From assembly GCA_963422465.1 (NCBI GenBank), contig OY730175.1, forward strand, positions 2,480,001 to 2,544,000: a stretch of 64,000 nucleotides of DNA, in the 5' to 3' direction. The position numbers and the translations under genes were made by a program. Source of the stretch: Lichina pygmaea. Lineage: Eukaryota > Ascomycota > Lichinomycetes > Lichinales > Lichinaceae. Each line of letters opens with the position of its first letter. Positions within the stretch are counted from its first letter, which is position 1. Below are positions 53,994 through 64,000 of this stretch, piece by piece. The notes under the pieces are model-generated. The model saw only the letters and a list, made by a program, of their open reading frames with translations, was not told where the DNA came from and searched no databases.

Positions 53994-55428
53994 GACGATC
54001 GCACGGACTGAGCAAGTCGTAGTCGTAGTCGTAGTCGAAGCTCGAGGGCGAGGAGGTAGCTTCGTCGGTCGAGAGAGACTCGACTGACGCAAACAGCAGG
54101 TCGGCTTCGTCAGCTCGACTTGCTTGGCGCTCTAAAGTACGTTACGTACTTACGTACCGTATCGGTGCGTACCTCGTGAAGCCACGGCAAGCAGCAATTG
54201 GCCGTCTCGCTTCACTTGCTGACTTCCATACCGAGCTGGAGGCTTGATCCGAGCGTCGAGTTCTGTCGGCGCCGCCGTCGTCGTCGTCGGGGGCCTGCGT
54301 GTCGACGACGCGTCTCCAGCCTCGTCGAAACGGCCGAGACATTCGCTTGTGCCAGCCACTCGGATGACAGCCATACCGTTTCTCCGAAAAGGGGATAGTA
54401 TATCCAGCACGTGACTACGGGGAAGTGACGTAGGTCGGACTCGGAATACCATTGTGCCGCGCGCTTATTCTACCTATCGGAACTTTCGATCGAGAAGAAC
54501 TGAACCTCCACCAAGTTATCTGGCGCCATCTGCACGCCGAGCAAGGTCTTCCATCCCAGCAATACGCCTGGCCTGTGACTAGATCTTTCTTTTCTGAGGT
54601 CTCCTGGTCGAGCCTGGAAGTGCAGTAGCTTTGCAAATACCGTATCTCTATACGTAACGTACGGTTCATTCATCCAGCCAGTATGTTTTCATGTTCCGAG
54701 CATGCTGATGTGAGCTCACATGCCCCTTCTTGAAGCCTCTCAAACAACTGCCCTTGTGTATCCTGTAGACAACATGGTTGGAATGCAAATCAGCGACACA
54801 GTGGCTGTACGTACCTGAGACGGTATTCCGATGCACATTGCTGCGATTAGCATTCGAAACGTACCATTCACCACGCTCCGCTGAATAAATCTGACCGACG
54901 TACGTATTACTCGTACGTAGGTCAGGGTCTTGCTGGCGCCACTCCTTGATCCATTCCAAACAGGCTTCAGTCGAGCACACGACACAAGTCATCATAGAGC
55001 ACAGAAAGTGCATCAGTGGAGCTGCCAATAAGAGCTCTGGTTTTGTTCCTAGACTCCACCTTCTAGATCTTGTGCGACCAGGGTTGCTTTTCCAAATCTC
55101 AATTCCTATCTCTCCACCCTCTATTATCTGCCCAGTGGCTAGCTGTGGATAACCAAAAACGTAGCACTGGCTACGTACGTAGCCGTGCCCGATCAAGGAA
55201 GCAGAACTCTGGTTCCGGGTGACCGAGTGGCTGCACCCCGTGCCCTCAGGCAGAGCTCCCCACGAATCACACGACGGCTTACATCGGCATAGCAACCGGT
55301 CTCTGTGAAGCTGTTCCTATGGCTTGAAGACAGTGACAGAGCAGATGACCCAAGATCCACGTCCGACCTATTGATTCTCTTGCGTTTTGTGCTCTCGCGC
55401 CATCTGAACGTCGTCCTCGATATCTGGA
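53994..55428. other. gene-free stretch 5' of the C2 gene
   Basis: A 209-codon minus frame (55295-54666) has no recognised motif and irregular composition. TACGTAC palindromes at 54129-54158 and 54897-54920. The promoter of the C2 gene should lie at the left end. Confidence 0.5.
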
Positions 55429-55741
55429 CTAATCACCGGTAGGTCCTTCCGCTCTCCTTCTGACTCGAATCGGACCTTTGACGTCGTCGATGCGAGCATC
55501 ATCACTCAAGACATGACCGCGCTGGAGGACCTCGACCTCGCCTCGGTCTCTCATGCTCCAGACGATAGCTCGAGTTTGATCCATCAGGTCCCGCCATCCA
55601 CTTGCTCCCAATTGCTCTAGTTGTGATGTCGACAAGCTGCGTGGAGCTTCTGATGGACAGATGGTTTTTGGGAAAGGCACGACTTGCGAGTAGTTCTCGT
55701 AGGCGAGACTCGAGGTGGTCTGTGTCGATGTGGGCTGCCAT
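55429..55741 (-). pseudogene. DUF3253-family protein, frame broken at an A5 run
   Basis: From ATG 55741 the frame gives MAAHIDTDHLESRLRELLAS then RAFPKN. The family continues in another frame with PKTICPSEAPRSLSTSQLEQ, GASGWRDLMDQTRAIVWSMR, DRGEVEVLQRGHVLSDDARI and DDVKGPIRVRRR, ending at 55429. The family signature (PKTICPSEVAR, WRDLM, GPIRxRR) is unmistakable. The two frames overlap at CCCAAAAACC; four A's instead of five would join them. No intron consensus fits. This is either a real one-base frameshift or a homopolymer sequencing error. DUF3253 proteins are small winged-helix-like proteins without known function. Confidence 0.75.
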
Positions 55742-55940
55742 GCACGCCATGATGGGACGTCCGGCGACGTCGAGGGCTTAAGAAACGACGGGAAACTGCA
55801 CACACCGGGCGCATACTCTGCCGTACAGTGGCGTCGAGCCACTACCGTACCGTACCGGTACGGCTGGCCAAAACTCCCCGTGAAGCAAGTCCGATCTCCA
55901 CAATATAACTTTCACTTTCACCCGATTTCAATCTCCAGAC

Positions 55941-57643
55941 ATGGCAGCGCCGGTGACAAAACTGCCGCAGATTCAGCTGCCAGCTGGTCCGGCACCAGAA
56001 ACTCCAGATCAGCGTTACTGGCGCAGCTTTCGCTCGCACCTACAGGTTTCTTCGCCGTCGTCGTATCCCGTCACGCACATCACCACCCCCACATCAGCGC
56101 CTCAACATTCAGCAGCCGCACCGAGCGATCTGTTCGCGGTGACCGCGGGCCCTCGCGTGCAGGTGTTCTCGTCCCGTACGAAGAAGGCCGTCAAGACCGT
56201 CAGCAGATTCGACGATGTGGCCCGCTCGGGTGACATTCGGCGTGACGGCCGCATCCTGTTGGCCGGAGACGACACTGGCACGATTCAGGCCTTTGACATC
56301 AATTCCCGGGCTATACTGAAGACGTGGAAGGAGCACAAGCAACCGGTGTGGACGACAAAGTTTGCGCCGTCGGATCTCACCACGCTGATGAGCGCCAGCG
56401 ACGATCGAACTGTGCGTCTGTGGGATCTGCCGTCCCAGCAGTCCACCAGGCTCTTCTCGGGTCATGGAGACTACGTCAGGACCGGTGCGTTTCTCGCGGG
56501 CACCAACTCGGACATCTTGGTATCCGGGTCGTACGATGAGACGGTCAGGGTTTGGGACTCCCGTGCGCCTGGGAGGGCCGTCATGACTTTCAAGCATCAT
56601 GCACCGGTCGAGTGCGTTCTGCCGATGCCGTCGGGCACTACGGTCCTGGCGTCCTCGGACGACCAGGTCTCGGTCCTGGATCTGGTCGCCGGGAAGCCGT
56701 TGCAGCTGCTCAAGGCTCACCAGAAGACGGTCACTTCCTTGTGCCTGGCGTCAAAGGCCAATCGGGTCGTCGCCGCGGGACTGGACGGTCACCTGAAGGT
56801 GTTTGAGACCATGAGCTGGAACGTCGTGGCTGGATACAAATACCCGTCTCCGATCCTCGCCGTGAGCGTCATCCCCTCAGGTGGCGTCCTCGAGGACAAA
56901 CATCTGGTCGTTGGCCTGCAGTCGGGCCTGCTCTCGATCCGGACACGCTCGTCGCAGCAGGAGCGGAAGAGAGAGTCGGAACGGGAGAAGGAGATGCAGG
57001 CGTTGATGCAAGGCAACCTCGAGGAACATGATCGGAAAAAGTCGAAGAAACGCTCGCGAAAGTGGGAGAGGATGCACCGCGGCATGGAATTTTCAGGAGA
57101 GGGCGCAGATATCATCATCGAAGATGGCCCACGACGAAAGAAGAAGAAGAAGAAGAAGAAGAACAAGCCGATGGCTCCCTGGCAGATAGATCTCCGAAAG
57201 GGTCGATACGGGGCCGCTCTCGACGGAGTGCTCAACAAGGTCGGTGCCATGGCAGCAAAGAGACGGGGCTTTGAACGAGCAGCGGTGCTAATCTCGGACG
57301 CCAGAGCTATCGATCGGCCACGGTGTTTACGCTGCTTGTCGCATTGCGGCATCGTTCGGCGACGCGGACGGCCCTGCAGGGTCGTGACGAGGTGTCCCTG
57401 CAACCGATCCTCCGCTGGCTGATCAAGCATCTTCCAGATCCGAGATACGTGGCCGTTGCGGCCGACGTGTCCCTCGTCGTCGTCGAACTGTACGCGATGC
57501 ACCTCGGTCAATCGCAAGGGTTCGACCGGCAGGTCAGGGAGCTGCGCCTAAAGGCTCGCAAGGAGGTTGAGAGGGCACAGGAAGCCTGTCAGACGAGCGG
57601 CATGCTGGGGTTGCTGATGGCGGGCGGCGGAAAGGCTGTCTGA
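55941..57643 (+). CDS. UTP15: U3 snoRNP / t-UTP subunit Utp15
   Basis: Exons 55941-57239 and 57305-57643 over a 65-bp intron (branch GTGCTAAT) give 545 residues. WD40 repeats fill residues about 50-330 (ILKTWKEHKQPVWTTKFAPS, DRTVRLWDL, HGDYVRTGAF, DETVRVWDSR). A basic linker with a Lys8 run follows. The C-terminal UTP15 domain is completed by exon 2: SYRSATVFTLLVALRHRSAT, GRDEVSLQPILRWLIKHLPD and ERAQEACQTSGMLGLLMAGG. Utp15 belongs to the t-UTP/UTP-A complex for pre-18S rRNA transcription and processing. Together with the DHR2-like helicase it makes two small-subunit ribosome factors in this window. Confidence 0.94.
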
Positions 57644-57781
57644 GGGGATTCGGCAACCGCTCGACTCCAGCAATACCAGGGGCCATGATGCAGACGGTGC
57701 GAACATGACACTTTGGAAGATGCGGTGAGTTTCGTCTCCTATGGAAGCGTCAAAGGCATGCCCGTTCACGAGAGGACGCTG

Positions 57782-59443
57782 CTAAGGATCCCTTTGCTCG
57801 AAAGAGGCAGCACTGCTCAGCCGGGTGAAGCCGTCGGTGCTGGGCTGTAGCCAGTTTCGGGCGTCGTACGGGTGCTCCCCCTCGATGACGTGGAAGGTGT
57901 ACGCGAGCCTGCTCCTTCCGCTCGTGTTCTTCTCGCTCTTGTGGAGCACGTTCCCGTGGATGAGCACGAGCGACCCCGCACGGACCTCGGTCAGGGTGTA
58001 CCTCTCCTTGTCCTCGTCGGGCTGTTCGGGCTCTTGGGCCGGCGTGCCGTCGATCTGTCTGCGGTACAGATGCGACTCGGGCGGCCATCTCTGGGGCTCG
58101 GCTTCGACGTCGACGAACTCGGTCCCGGCGCGGCCGTCCGCGGTCACGAACCTCTTGCGGATGCCGGCGCGCCGATGACTCCCGCCGGCGAAGCTCAACG
58201 CCCCGTTCTCCGCCGTCGCGTCCTCGAGCGCGTACCAGAACCCGACGGCGCTCGGCGGGTCCGTGTACAGGAAGCCGCTGTCCTGGTGCGCCGGCACGCG
58301 TCCGCCTATGCCGGGCTGCTTGCAGATCACCATGCTCTGCAGCACGCGCGGGTCGCGAAAGGCCAGCGACCGGGCCACGGCCACGTTCTGGCTCGACACG
58401 GTCGCGGCCCGGAAGGGTGTCGACAGGTGATGCAGCGCGTGCCCGATCTTGTTGACGGCGCGCCACTTGGGTACCGTCAGATGTCCGTCGGCGTCGAGGG
58501 CATCTACAGCAGTAGTTGTTACCGCGGGTTGTTTGTTTGATTTTTGTTTCCGTTTTCGGGGTTGTTCTTGTCTGTCTTTGGTCTTTTTATCTAAACAGTG
58601 TGAAAAGGATTTGGGCGACACAAGCAAATTCAATGTACTCAAGGACCTTTGGTATATCTTCTTCTTCTTCTTCTTCTTCTTCTTCTTCTCCTTCTTCCTC
58701 CTCCTCCAACCCCCCCTCCCCCCAAAACACCCGACCAAAGAAGACTCCCCCCTAGGAGCCTGTTCTCTAGTTTCCTTTCTTCCAATTACATACAAGAGAC
58801 AAGATCCGTTGTAGATAGAAGAAGAAGAAGAACGAGAACAAGGACAAGAAACATCTTACGTATATTTCTTCATCGGATAACAAAAACATCACATACCTTC
58901 CTCGAAGAAAAACCGAATCTTGTCGGCGCTGGTCAGAAAATATTCGTCGTCGACGTGTTTTCCTTTTTGGGTTGCTTTGGGTTTTGCTTCAGGGGTTGCT
59001 TGCTCCTTCCGTTTCTCATGTTCTTCTCTGTCGGGCTTGTACCTGTGCCCGCTGTGATCGTCGTCGTCACCATTCCCATTGCTATTGTCGTTGCCATTGC
59101 CATTGCCATTGCCATTGCCATTGCCATTGTCGTTGTCGTTGCCATTGCCATTGTCGTTGCCATTGCCATCGCCGTCCCCGTCCCCATCACCATCGCCCGT
59201 CGTAAACGTCGTCATCGGGTGTCCTTCGAGCGAGAAGTTCTCGAGCAGGCTCTTGGTCTCGCCGACGAGTGCCGCGACCGTGGCGGCGTCCAACGCGTCC
59301 GGTATGATGAGGTACCCGTCTCGCGCCCATTGCTCCAGCTGTTGCGGCGTTAGGCCGGGGGAGTAGGTGGAGGCGGAGGGGAAGCTGGACGAGGTGCTGG
59401 ACGGGATGGTCGAGGAGGAGGGGGGAAAGTCGGAGGTGGCCAT
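57782..59443 (-). CDS. phytanoyl-CoA dioxygenase (PhyH) family protein with Asn/Asp/Gly insert
   Basis: Exons 59443-58897 and 58503-57782 give 422 residues. The start of the fold reads LTPQQLEQWARDGYLIIPDA. The iron ligands are His and Asp in HQDSGF (near 254) and the distal His in HGNVLHKSEKN (near 368). RLAYTFHVIEG supplies the 2-oxoglutarate Arg. Such enzymes hydroxylate acyl-CoA or other small substrates using Fe(II), O2 and 2-oxoglutarate; this one's substrate is unknown. Between residues about 80 and 125 a microsatellite (TTGCCA and GTCGTTGCC units, 59060-59195) encodes a Gly/Asn/Asp repeat. The intron of 393 bp is much longer than others here and holds a (CTT)n tract. Confidence 0.87.
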
Positions 59444-59773
59444 GCCTGTGGACGACGAGGACGTGGTGGGAAGGATAGGGCGGGGGGGGGGGGGGGGGGG
59501 GAGGGGCAGAGGGTAGAGGGTGAGAGGGGAGACGTCGAGAGGGCGAGAAGGCGAGAGATCAAAAGGGGTAACGGATAGTGACGGGCATACTTCATACGGA
59601 ACGTAAGTACTCCGTACGATGCCCCCATGACAGTGAACATGCAGGCCTCAGAGACATGTGCAGCAGTCATTCAGAAGTCCCTACGAGTACTAGAATCAGT
59701 GCTTGGGCCAGAAGGCCCTAATTACAGTACGAATAGGCATGAGCTAGAAAGGAGTACTGTACGGTACATATAG
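59444..59773. other. PhyH 5' region with G-run
   Basis: A G-run of about 20 lies at 59482-59501, some 40 bp upstream of the PhyH start, followed by GTAC/CGTAC motifs at 59593-59620 and 59750-59768. No gene. Confidence 0.5.
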
Positions 59774-60423
59774 CGGACGATTACTCCGATGCCCCCCTCC
59801 ACGCACGTTTCTATCTACCATGCCCCCCTTCTTTCTTCTATGCCCCCCTCCATCCCGTGTCTCACCGAGCTAAGCGAGGTACTTGGTCTACCACTTTAAC
59901 ACTCATACAGACCAATGTATCCTTCAAGCTTTAAGCTTTACTAATGAGATACTCACACCGCCACACAAATGACCATACAAGCTGAAGTATCAGCATTGTC
60001 CTCCTCTCACTGTCATCATCACTGTCACTTTTGTCGTCGCTGTGGTCGTTGCTGTGGTTGTCGCTGTGGTCGTCGCTGTCGTTGTCGTTGTCGTTGTCGC
60101 TGTCATCGTCACTGTCATCATCGCTGTTGCTGTCGCCTCGCATACTCTGTCAACTCTGAATTTCGCTGGTACTTTGATCTGTATGACTTTTCAGTGGTAA
60201 ACGAAGTACCGGGATAGAGGGGGGTATGGAAGAAAAGAAGATACGTACAGTAACGTACCGCCAACTTAAATTTAGACAGATACTTCAATCACCATGGGAA
60301 CTGTGGGAATAACAAGTATCTCGCTTAGCTCAGTGAGACACGGGATGGAGGGGGGCATGGAAGAAAGAAGGGGGGTATGGTAGATAGAAACGTGCATAGG
60401 GGGGGCATCGGAGTAATTGTCCG
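59774..60423. mobile_element. MITE-like element with about 110-bp terminal inverted repeats
   Basis: The left arm (59774-59885) starts CGGACGATTACTCCGATGCC. The right arm (60313-60423), read on the minus strand, starts CGGACAATTACTCCGATGCC. The arms stay about 90 percent identical to AGCTAAGCGAG(G/A)TACTTG. Each arm carries three spaced copies of an ATGCCCCCCT-like unit. The 430-bp interior has no transposase, only GTCGTTGTCGCTGTC-type repeats (60014-60135). The long arms and lack of coding capacity fit a non-autonomous DNA element. The target duplication is unclear (TATA left, TACATATA right). Confidence 0.7.
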
Positions 60424-60793
60424 TACATATAGGCGTGGGCACGGAAGTACGTATGTAGTCCTCCGTACTACCTCCGTACTGTACTGAAATGTAACATGCG
60501 GTACGAGCACGTACTGCAATGTACCCTTTGTATACGAGTAGGCATGGGCTAGGAGGGAGTTATGACCATGAAGTGGAGGCGGGGTGGTCGGCTTAGGTAA
60601 GTCGGAGAAATTTCGTTGTGGGGTGGTGGTGGGGGAGGGGCCTATCGCTTGTGCGTTGCGGGCCAACGGGGGCACGCGGGGCACCGGGGGGAGCTACTCG
60701 TACCTTCGTACATGTACGTACGGGATACGTACTGTAGGTAACCGGCGTACAAGTCTTTACGCGAGTATTACCGTGTGCTGCTACACACATACC

Positions 60794-60870
60794 TCCGTAC
60801 CGAGTACTCCGTACCGAGTACTCCGTACCGAGTACTCCGTACCGAGTACTCCGTACCGAGTACTCCGTAC
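60794..60870 (+). repeat. 14-bp minisatellite TCCGTACCGAGTAC, 5.5 copies
   Basis: Perfect tandem copies. Each unit is itself built of GTAC-containing half-palindromes (CCGTACCGAGTACT), so the array is a run of near-palindromes. Confidence 0.95.
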
Positions 60871-61036
60871 GAATAGGGATACTGTAGGTGAGGGTCACAA
60901 CACAACACCAGTACTTCGTACAAGCCATCGGCTGCTAACTTCATAAGCTGTGCGACCGGCTCAAGGAGCCAACCTCGTCAGAGGCGAGCGATGATATATT
61001 GAAACTCCCTATTAACATTGCCGGCAACCAGCGTGC

Positions 61037-61041
<5 letters not shown>

Positions 61042-61072
<31 letters not shown>
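61042..61072 (+). repeat. (CT)n microsatellite next to the ferric reductase stop
   Basis: About 15 CT units end only a few bases from the ferric reductase stop codon at 61074. Confidence 0.9.
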
Positions 61073-61073
<1 letters not shown>

Positions 61074-61074
<1 letters not shown>

Positions 61075-63224
61075 CACCAGCTGAACGACTCCTCGGCCAG
61101 GCGCACGGATATCTTCCCCTTCTCTCGACCCAGCCGGGAGACGGCCATCCTGGCATGGTCCAACATGCCCGAAGGCCCGCAGACGACGACCACGGCCCTC
61201 TCGGATCGGTCGCCGAGCTCCTGATCCAAGACGTGGAACACGTCCATGCGCTTGCCGATGAAGACCTCCTTGTCGACCCCGGCCAAGGTGTCCTCCAGGT
61301 CTTCGACGATCGCGCTGCTCCTCGCGCCCCAGAAGAGCTTGGTCCGGCCCGGGTGCGAGCGGAGAAGCGGGACCAAGGCGGTGATGCCGACGCCGCCGGC
61401 GATGCCGATCAGCAGAGGGTAGCGCGACAGGTCCTCGTGCTGGCCGTAGGAGGACTCGACGAGCACCGGAAGCCTCGTCCGAGACCCGAGCCGGCGCGTC
61501 AAGCCGCTCTGGAGGCGAATGTGGAACGTCAGGCCGATCTTCGTGGCCAATGCCTGTTCTGACCCGTAGCTGTCCGCGGCGATGGAGTCGGACTGGCCCG
61601 AGGTCGAGGTCCCGCGGGTCGCGTGCTTCTCGATGTCGACGGTCGACCCTTGCTTCTCGATTCCGGCGTGGCCGCGGTGCCGAGGCGCAAGCGTCGTGGA
61701 CGTGATAGAGAAGGGGTGGTTCTCCCAGACGCGCCACGTCAAGGTCGGGAAGTACAGGTAGGCGTGGCCGTTGCCGCTGACGCCCTCGACGTTGACCCTG
61801 ACGTAATCCTCGTCGAGGACCGTCACCGTCGCCGTCCTCACGCCGTTCCGCGCGAGCCTGAGGAACCTCATGGTGCGGTCAAAGCCCCAGACGGCGATGG
61901 CGACGAAGATCCACGTCTCGTAGCCCCATTGGCGCGCGAATCGATGGTAGATGTGCAGGTAGCACGCCGCCAAGACGACGACGGCGAGGACGACGTGCCA
62001 CGCGAGGAAGAGCTCGTACACCTTACTTCTCAGCGGCAGCGTCGACGTCGGCAGCATGAGCGACATGGCAATCGTCCCGACCGCGCCCCAGATCCAGTAC
62101 GTCAGTTTGCTCTCGCTCGCGTGCTCGCCCTCGGAGGAGTACTGGTGCAGGTAGATGAGGGAATGCACGATGGCCTGCACGGTGCAGATCCACGCCACAT
62201 ATCGGTGGAGGAGCAAGAAGGTGCCGTGGGACCAGTTGGTCAGCCAGATGAGCACGTTGTTCCGGCCGGCGTACAGGATGAGGAGCGGCACGTTGGCGAA
62301 GCTCAGGACGCCGGCGCGGTTCGAGACGTAGGCGAGGACCTCCCCCTTCGTCGTTTTCATCCAGGCATTCGGTTGTCGAGAGCTAATCCCGGCGGCGCAG
62401 AGGATGACGTTGACGGCGACGAGGTAGGCGATGAAGAGGGCCTGGCCGCGCGTCGGCACGTGCGCGACGCCACGGATCGGGGATTGGTGGCGCGATCCAA
62501 AGGCCGGCGGGTAGATGAAGTAGGCGTTGAACTTGGTGACCAGGTGCGCCGGCCACGGGACGAAGCGGAGGAGGGAGAGACCGACGGGCACGACGACTCC
62601 AGAGAGCAGGACGACGAGGCTATCGACGAACGAGACTCGGCTTCAGCGCCGCGGGGACCAACGCGCCGGAGAGGATGCTTACCCGTAGCGCTCATGCGTC
62701 ACCTCGGCGTTCTCGAACGACTTCCTGGCATTGAGGTTCATCTCGTAGACCTCGTCCGAGACGAGGCTGGTCTGGTTCAGCGGGTCCTTGCTCACGAGCG
62801 TCTCCGTCGGCGGCTCCGTCACCTTGGCCACGGATTCCCGGTAAGATTCCTTTGGATCCGGCTGCACCGCCTTGCGGCCGGCAACGTTCGCCTTCCAGTA
62901 CCTCTCCAGCCTCCAGTCGGGGACGTCCTCGCAGCGGGTCGAGAGGCACCAAGCGAGCGTGCGCAGGAAGGCATCGTCCGTGGCGTAGCATTCCGGGCTG
63001 GTGGCACCGCCGCCGTGGTGATGGCCTTCCATCTTCTTATGCTCCTCAGAGCAGCTGAGCGGGCTCGAGGAGATGGAGCCGCGGCAGGCATGGGCACAGA
63101 CGGGATCGTACATGCGGATGCCGTAGCCGATGAGACCGTGGCGGGTGTGGCCGGTCGACATGGCGCCGAAGACGACCGACAAGCTGAGACATGATGCGGC
63201 GAGGATGAATCGTGCAAAGGCCAT
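61074..63224 (-). CDS. ferric/cupric reductase-like transmembrane protein (FRE family)
   Basis: Exons 63224-62683 and 62640-61074 over a 42-bp intron give 702 residues. The start MAFARFILAASCLSLSVVFG is a signal peptide, followed by an extracellular part with paired Cys (DPVCAHACRG, WCLSTRCEDVP) usual in filamentous fungal ferric reductases. The membrane domain contains the bis-heme His pairs (LLLHRYVAWICTVQAIVHSL and FLAWHVVLAVVVLAACYLHI). FAD binding is HPFSIT near 487; NADPH binding is GIAGGVGITALVPLL near 592 and CGPSGM near the end. It reduces Fe(III) or Cu(II) at the cell surface before uptake. ATG 63224 was chosen for the signal peptide; the frame upstream opens with alternative codons only. 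The intron is at the short limit. Confidence 0.92.
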
Positions 63225-64000
63225 CTTGACGGCTGATGATGCGACTGCGCGTGCGACTGGAGGGGAGGAAGAAAAGGAGAGGGCGAGACGCGCTGGCACG
63301 GAGAAGAGCACTGTTTATGAAGCATCGCCGCGCGACGGAGCGGAGTGAAAGGGCTCCATCATGTAGACATCACGAGCGTGCGACAGACGTCGTCGAAGTA
63401 GCTCCGTACGTCCCGCCCTGGCCTGGATGCGAGATAGCAATGCAGCGGCTACGATTCGATCGTCGTTCAGCCACCGTGGGGATGGAGAAGAGGCGGAGAT
63501 GGCGTGACGGCCAGACTGGCGAGGGTGGAGCATGTTGCCGCAGCCCGTACAAGCGCCCAAAAATCCGGTGTCACAGTACGAGCAAGCGCAAAATGCCCTC
63601 AATCCGGCGCATTCTGCCGCGGACGTTCCTGGATCGACATGCAGCATACTGCCTAATTCTACCGCATCTCGTAGAACTAGCCCGTATCTTTCCTGTAGTG
63701 GCTTCCTGACGGCTCGAATTCTACGTACGAGATGACAATCCGACGTACGTAAGTGGAGAGCCGCGGAGATAGTAACGTAGTGATGGAACCACGACGGAGA
63801 AGTCGCAGTCGGCGACGGAAGGGCATGAGGACGAGGGACGTCGGCTTACTCAGCCAACCCTATGACTAAGCCATTGCTTAAGTAATATGGTAGATTGTAC
63901 TGTAGTACCAGCTACGGTACGGGACAAGGCACCGGTAGCGCTTAGGTGAGATGCGGCTCAAAACGCAGCTACGACGGTGAGCTCTCGTCGAGCTCGTACG
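63225..64000. other. ferric reductase promoter region and gene-free end
   Basis: No conserved frame. GTAC/CGTACG palindromes at 63722-63750 and 63896-63922. No iron-responsive GATA cluster could be called with confidence by eye. Confidence 0.45.

Noticed and set aside
54666-55295. 209-codon minus frame
   Set aside because: No recognised family and irregular composition; not enough to call a gene.
60014-60135. Regular short repeats resembling a CRISPR array
   Set aside because: They are simple GTCGTTGTCGCTGTC microsatellite units with no unique spacers, in a eukaryotic genome.
61623-63194. 523-codon plus-strand frame
   Set aside because: Antisense of the ferric reductase, which has clear heme, FAD and NADPH motifs on the other strand.
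1-64000. LTR retrotransposons, Polintons or other virus-derived elements
   Set aside because: No gag, protease, integrase, capsid or long direct-repeat pair was seen; the retroelement at 465-1595 is a LINE.

Overview
The window looks like nuclear DNA of a filamentous ascomycete (Pezizomycotina). Introns are short (41-132 bp, one of 393 bp) with GT..AG ends and CTAAC/CTGAC-like branch sites. Codon use is GC-rich. The set of single-copy genes fits (Mrc1, Rtf1, Prp24, Utp15, Rpb10, Rpc17, mitochondrial uL22, PTS2-type thiolase), as do pogo/Fot1, Tc1 and Tad-like LINE elements. The species cannot be named from sequence alone.

Layout. 1-5.9 kb is a transposon block: two related pogo-like elements in the same orientation, one split by a 5'-truncated LINE. 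6.9-11.7 kb holds a five-segment membrane protein, a one-domain NIF3-like protein and a DHR2-like DEAH helicase. 13.36-16.84 kb is a decayed Tc1 element carrying an intact pogo element inside it. 17.0-17.9 kb is a decayed mitochondrial pyruvate carrier gene. 19.1-22.2 kb has RPB10 and RPC17 back to back, then an amidoligase-like enzyme. 23.4-30.8 kb has MRC1 and RTF1. 32.4-41.6 kb has a TMEM234-like protein, mitochondrial uL22, PRP24/SART3 and peroxisomal thiolase. 42.4-45.4 kb has a conserved Pezizomycotina nuclear-type protein and a possible small secreted protein. 48.5-63.2 kb has a four-segment membrane protein, a long C2 protein (Inn1/Fic1-like), a frame-disrupted DUF3253 gene, UTP15, a phytanoyl-CoA dioxygenase-like enzyme, a MITE-like element and a ferric reductase.

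The host genes are mostly housekeeping: RNA polymerase subunits, transcription elongation, splicing, rRNA processing (Dhr2-like and Utp15), replication checkpoint, mitochondrial translation, peroxisomal beta-oxidation and iron uptake. There is no biosynthetic cluster. Gene-free stretches are rich in short palindromes built on GTAC/TACGTA, in microsatellites and in G/C homopolymers. The least explained signals are the long structured termini of the pogo-like elements, two further non-autonomous inverted-repeat elements, and the GTAC-palindrome-rich intergenic DNA. All exon limits were read by eye and are not supported by transcripts.
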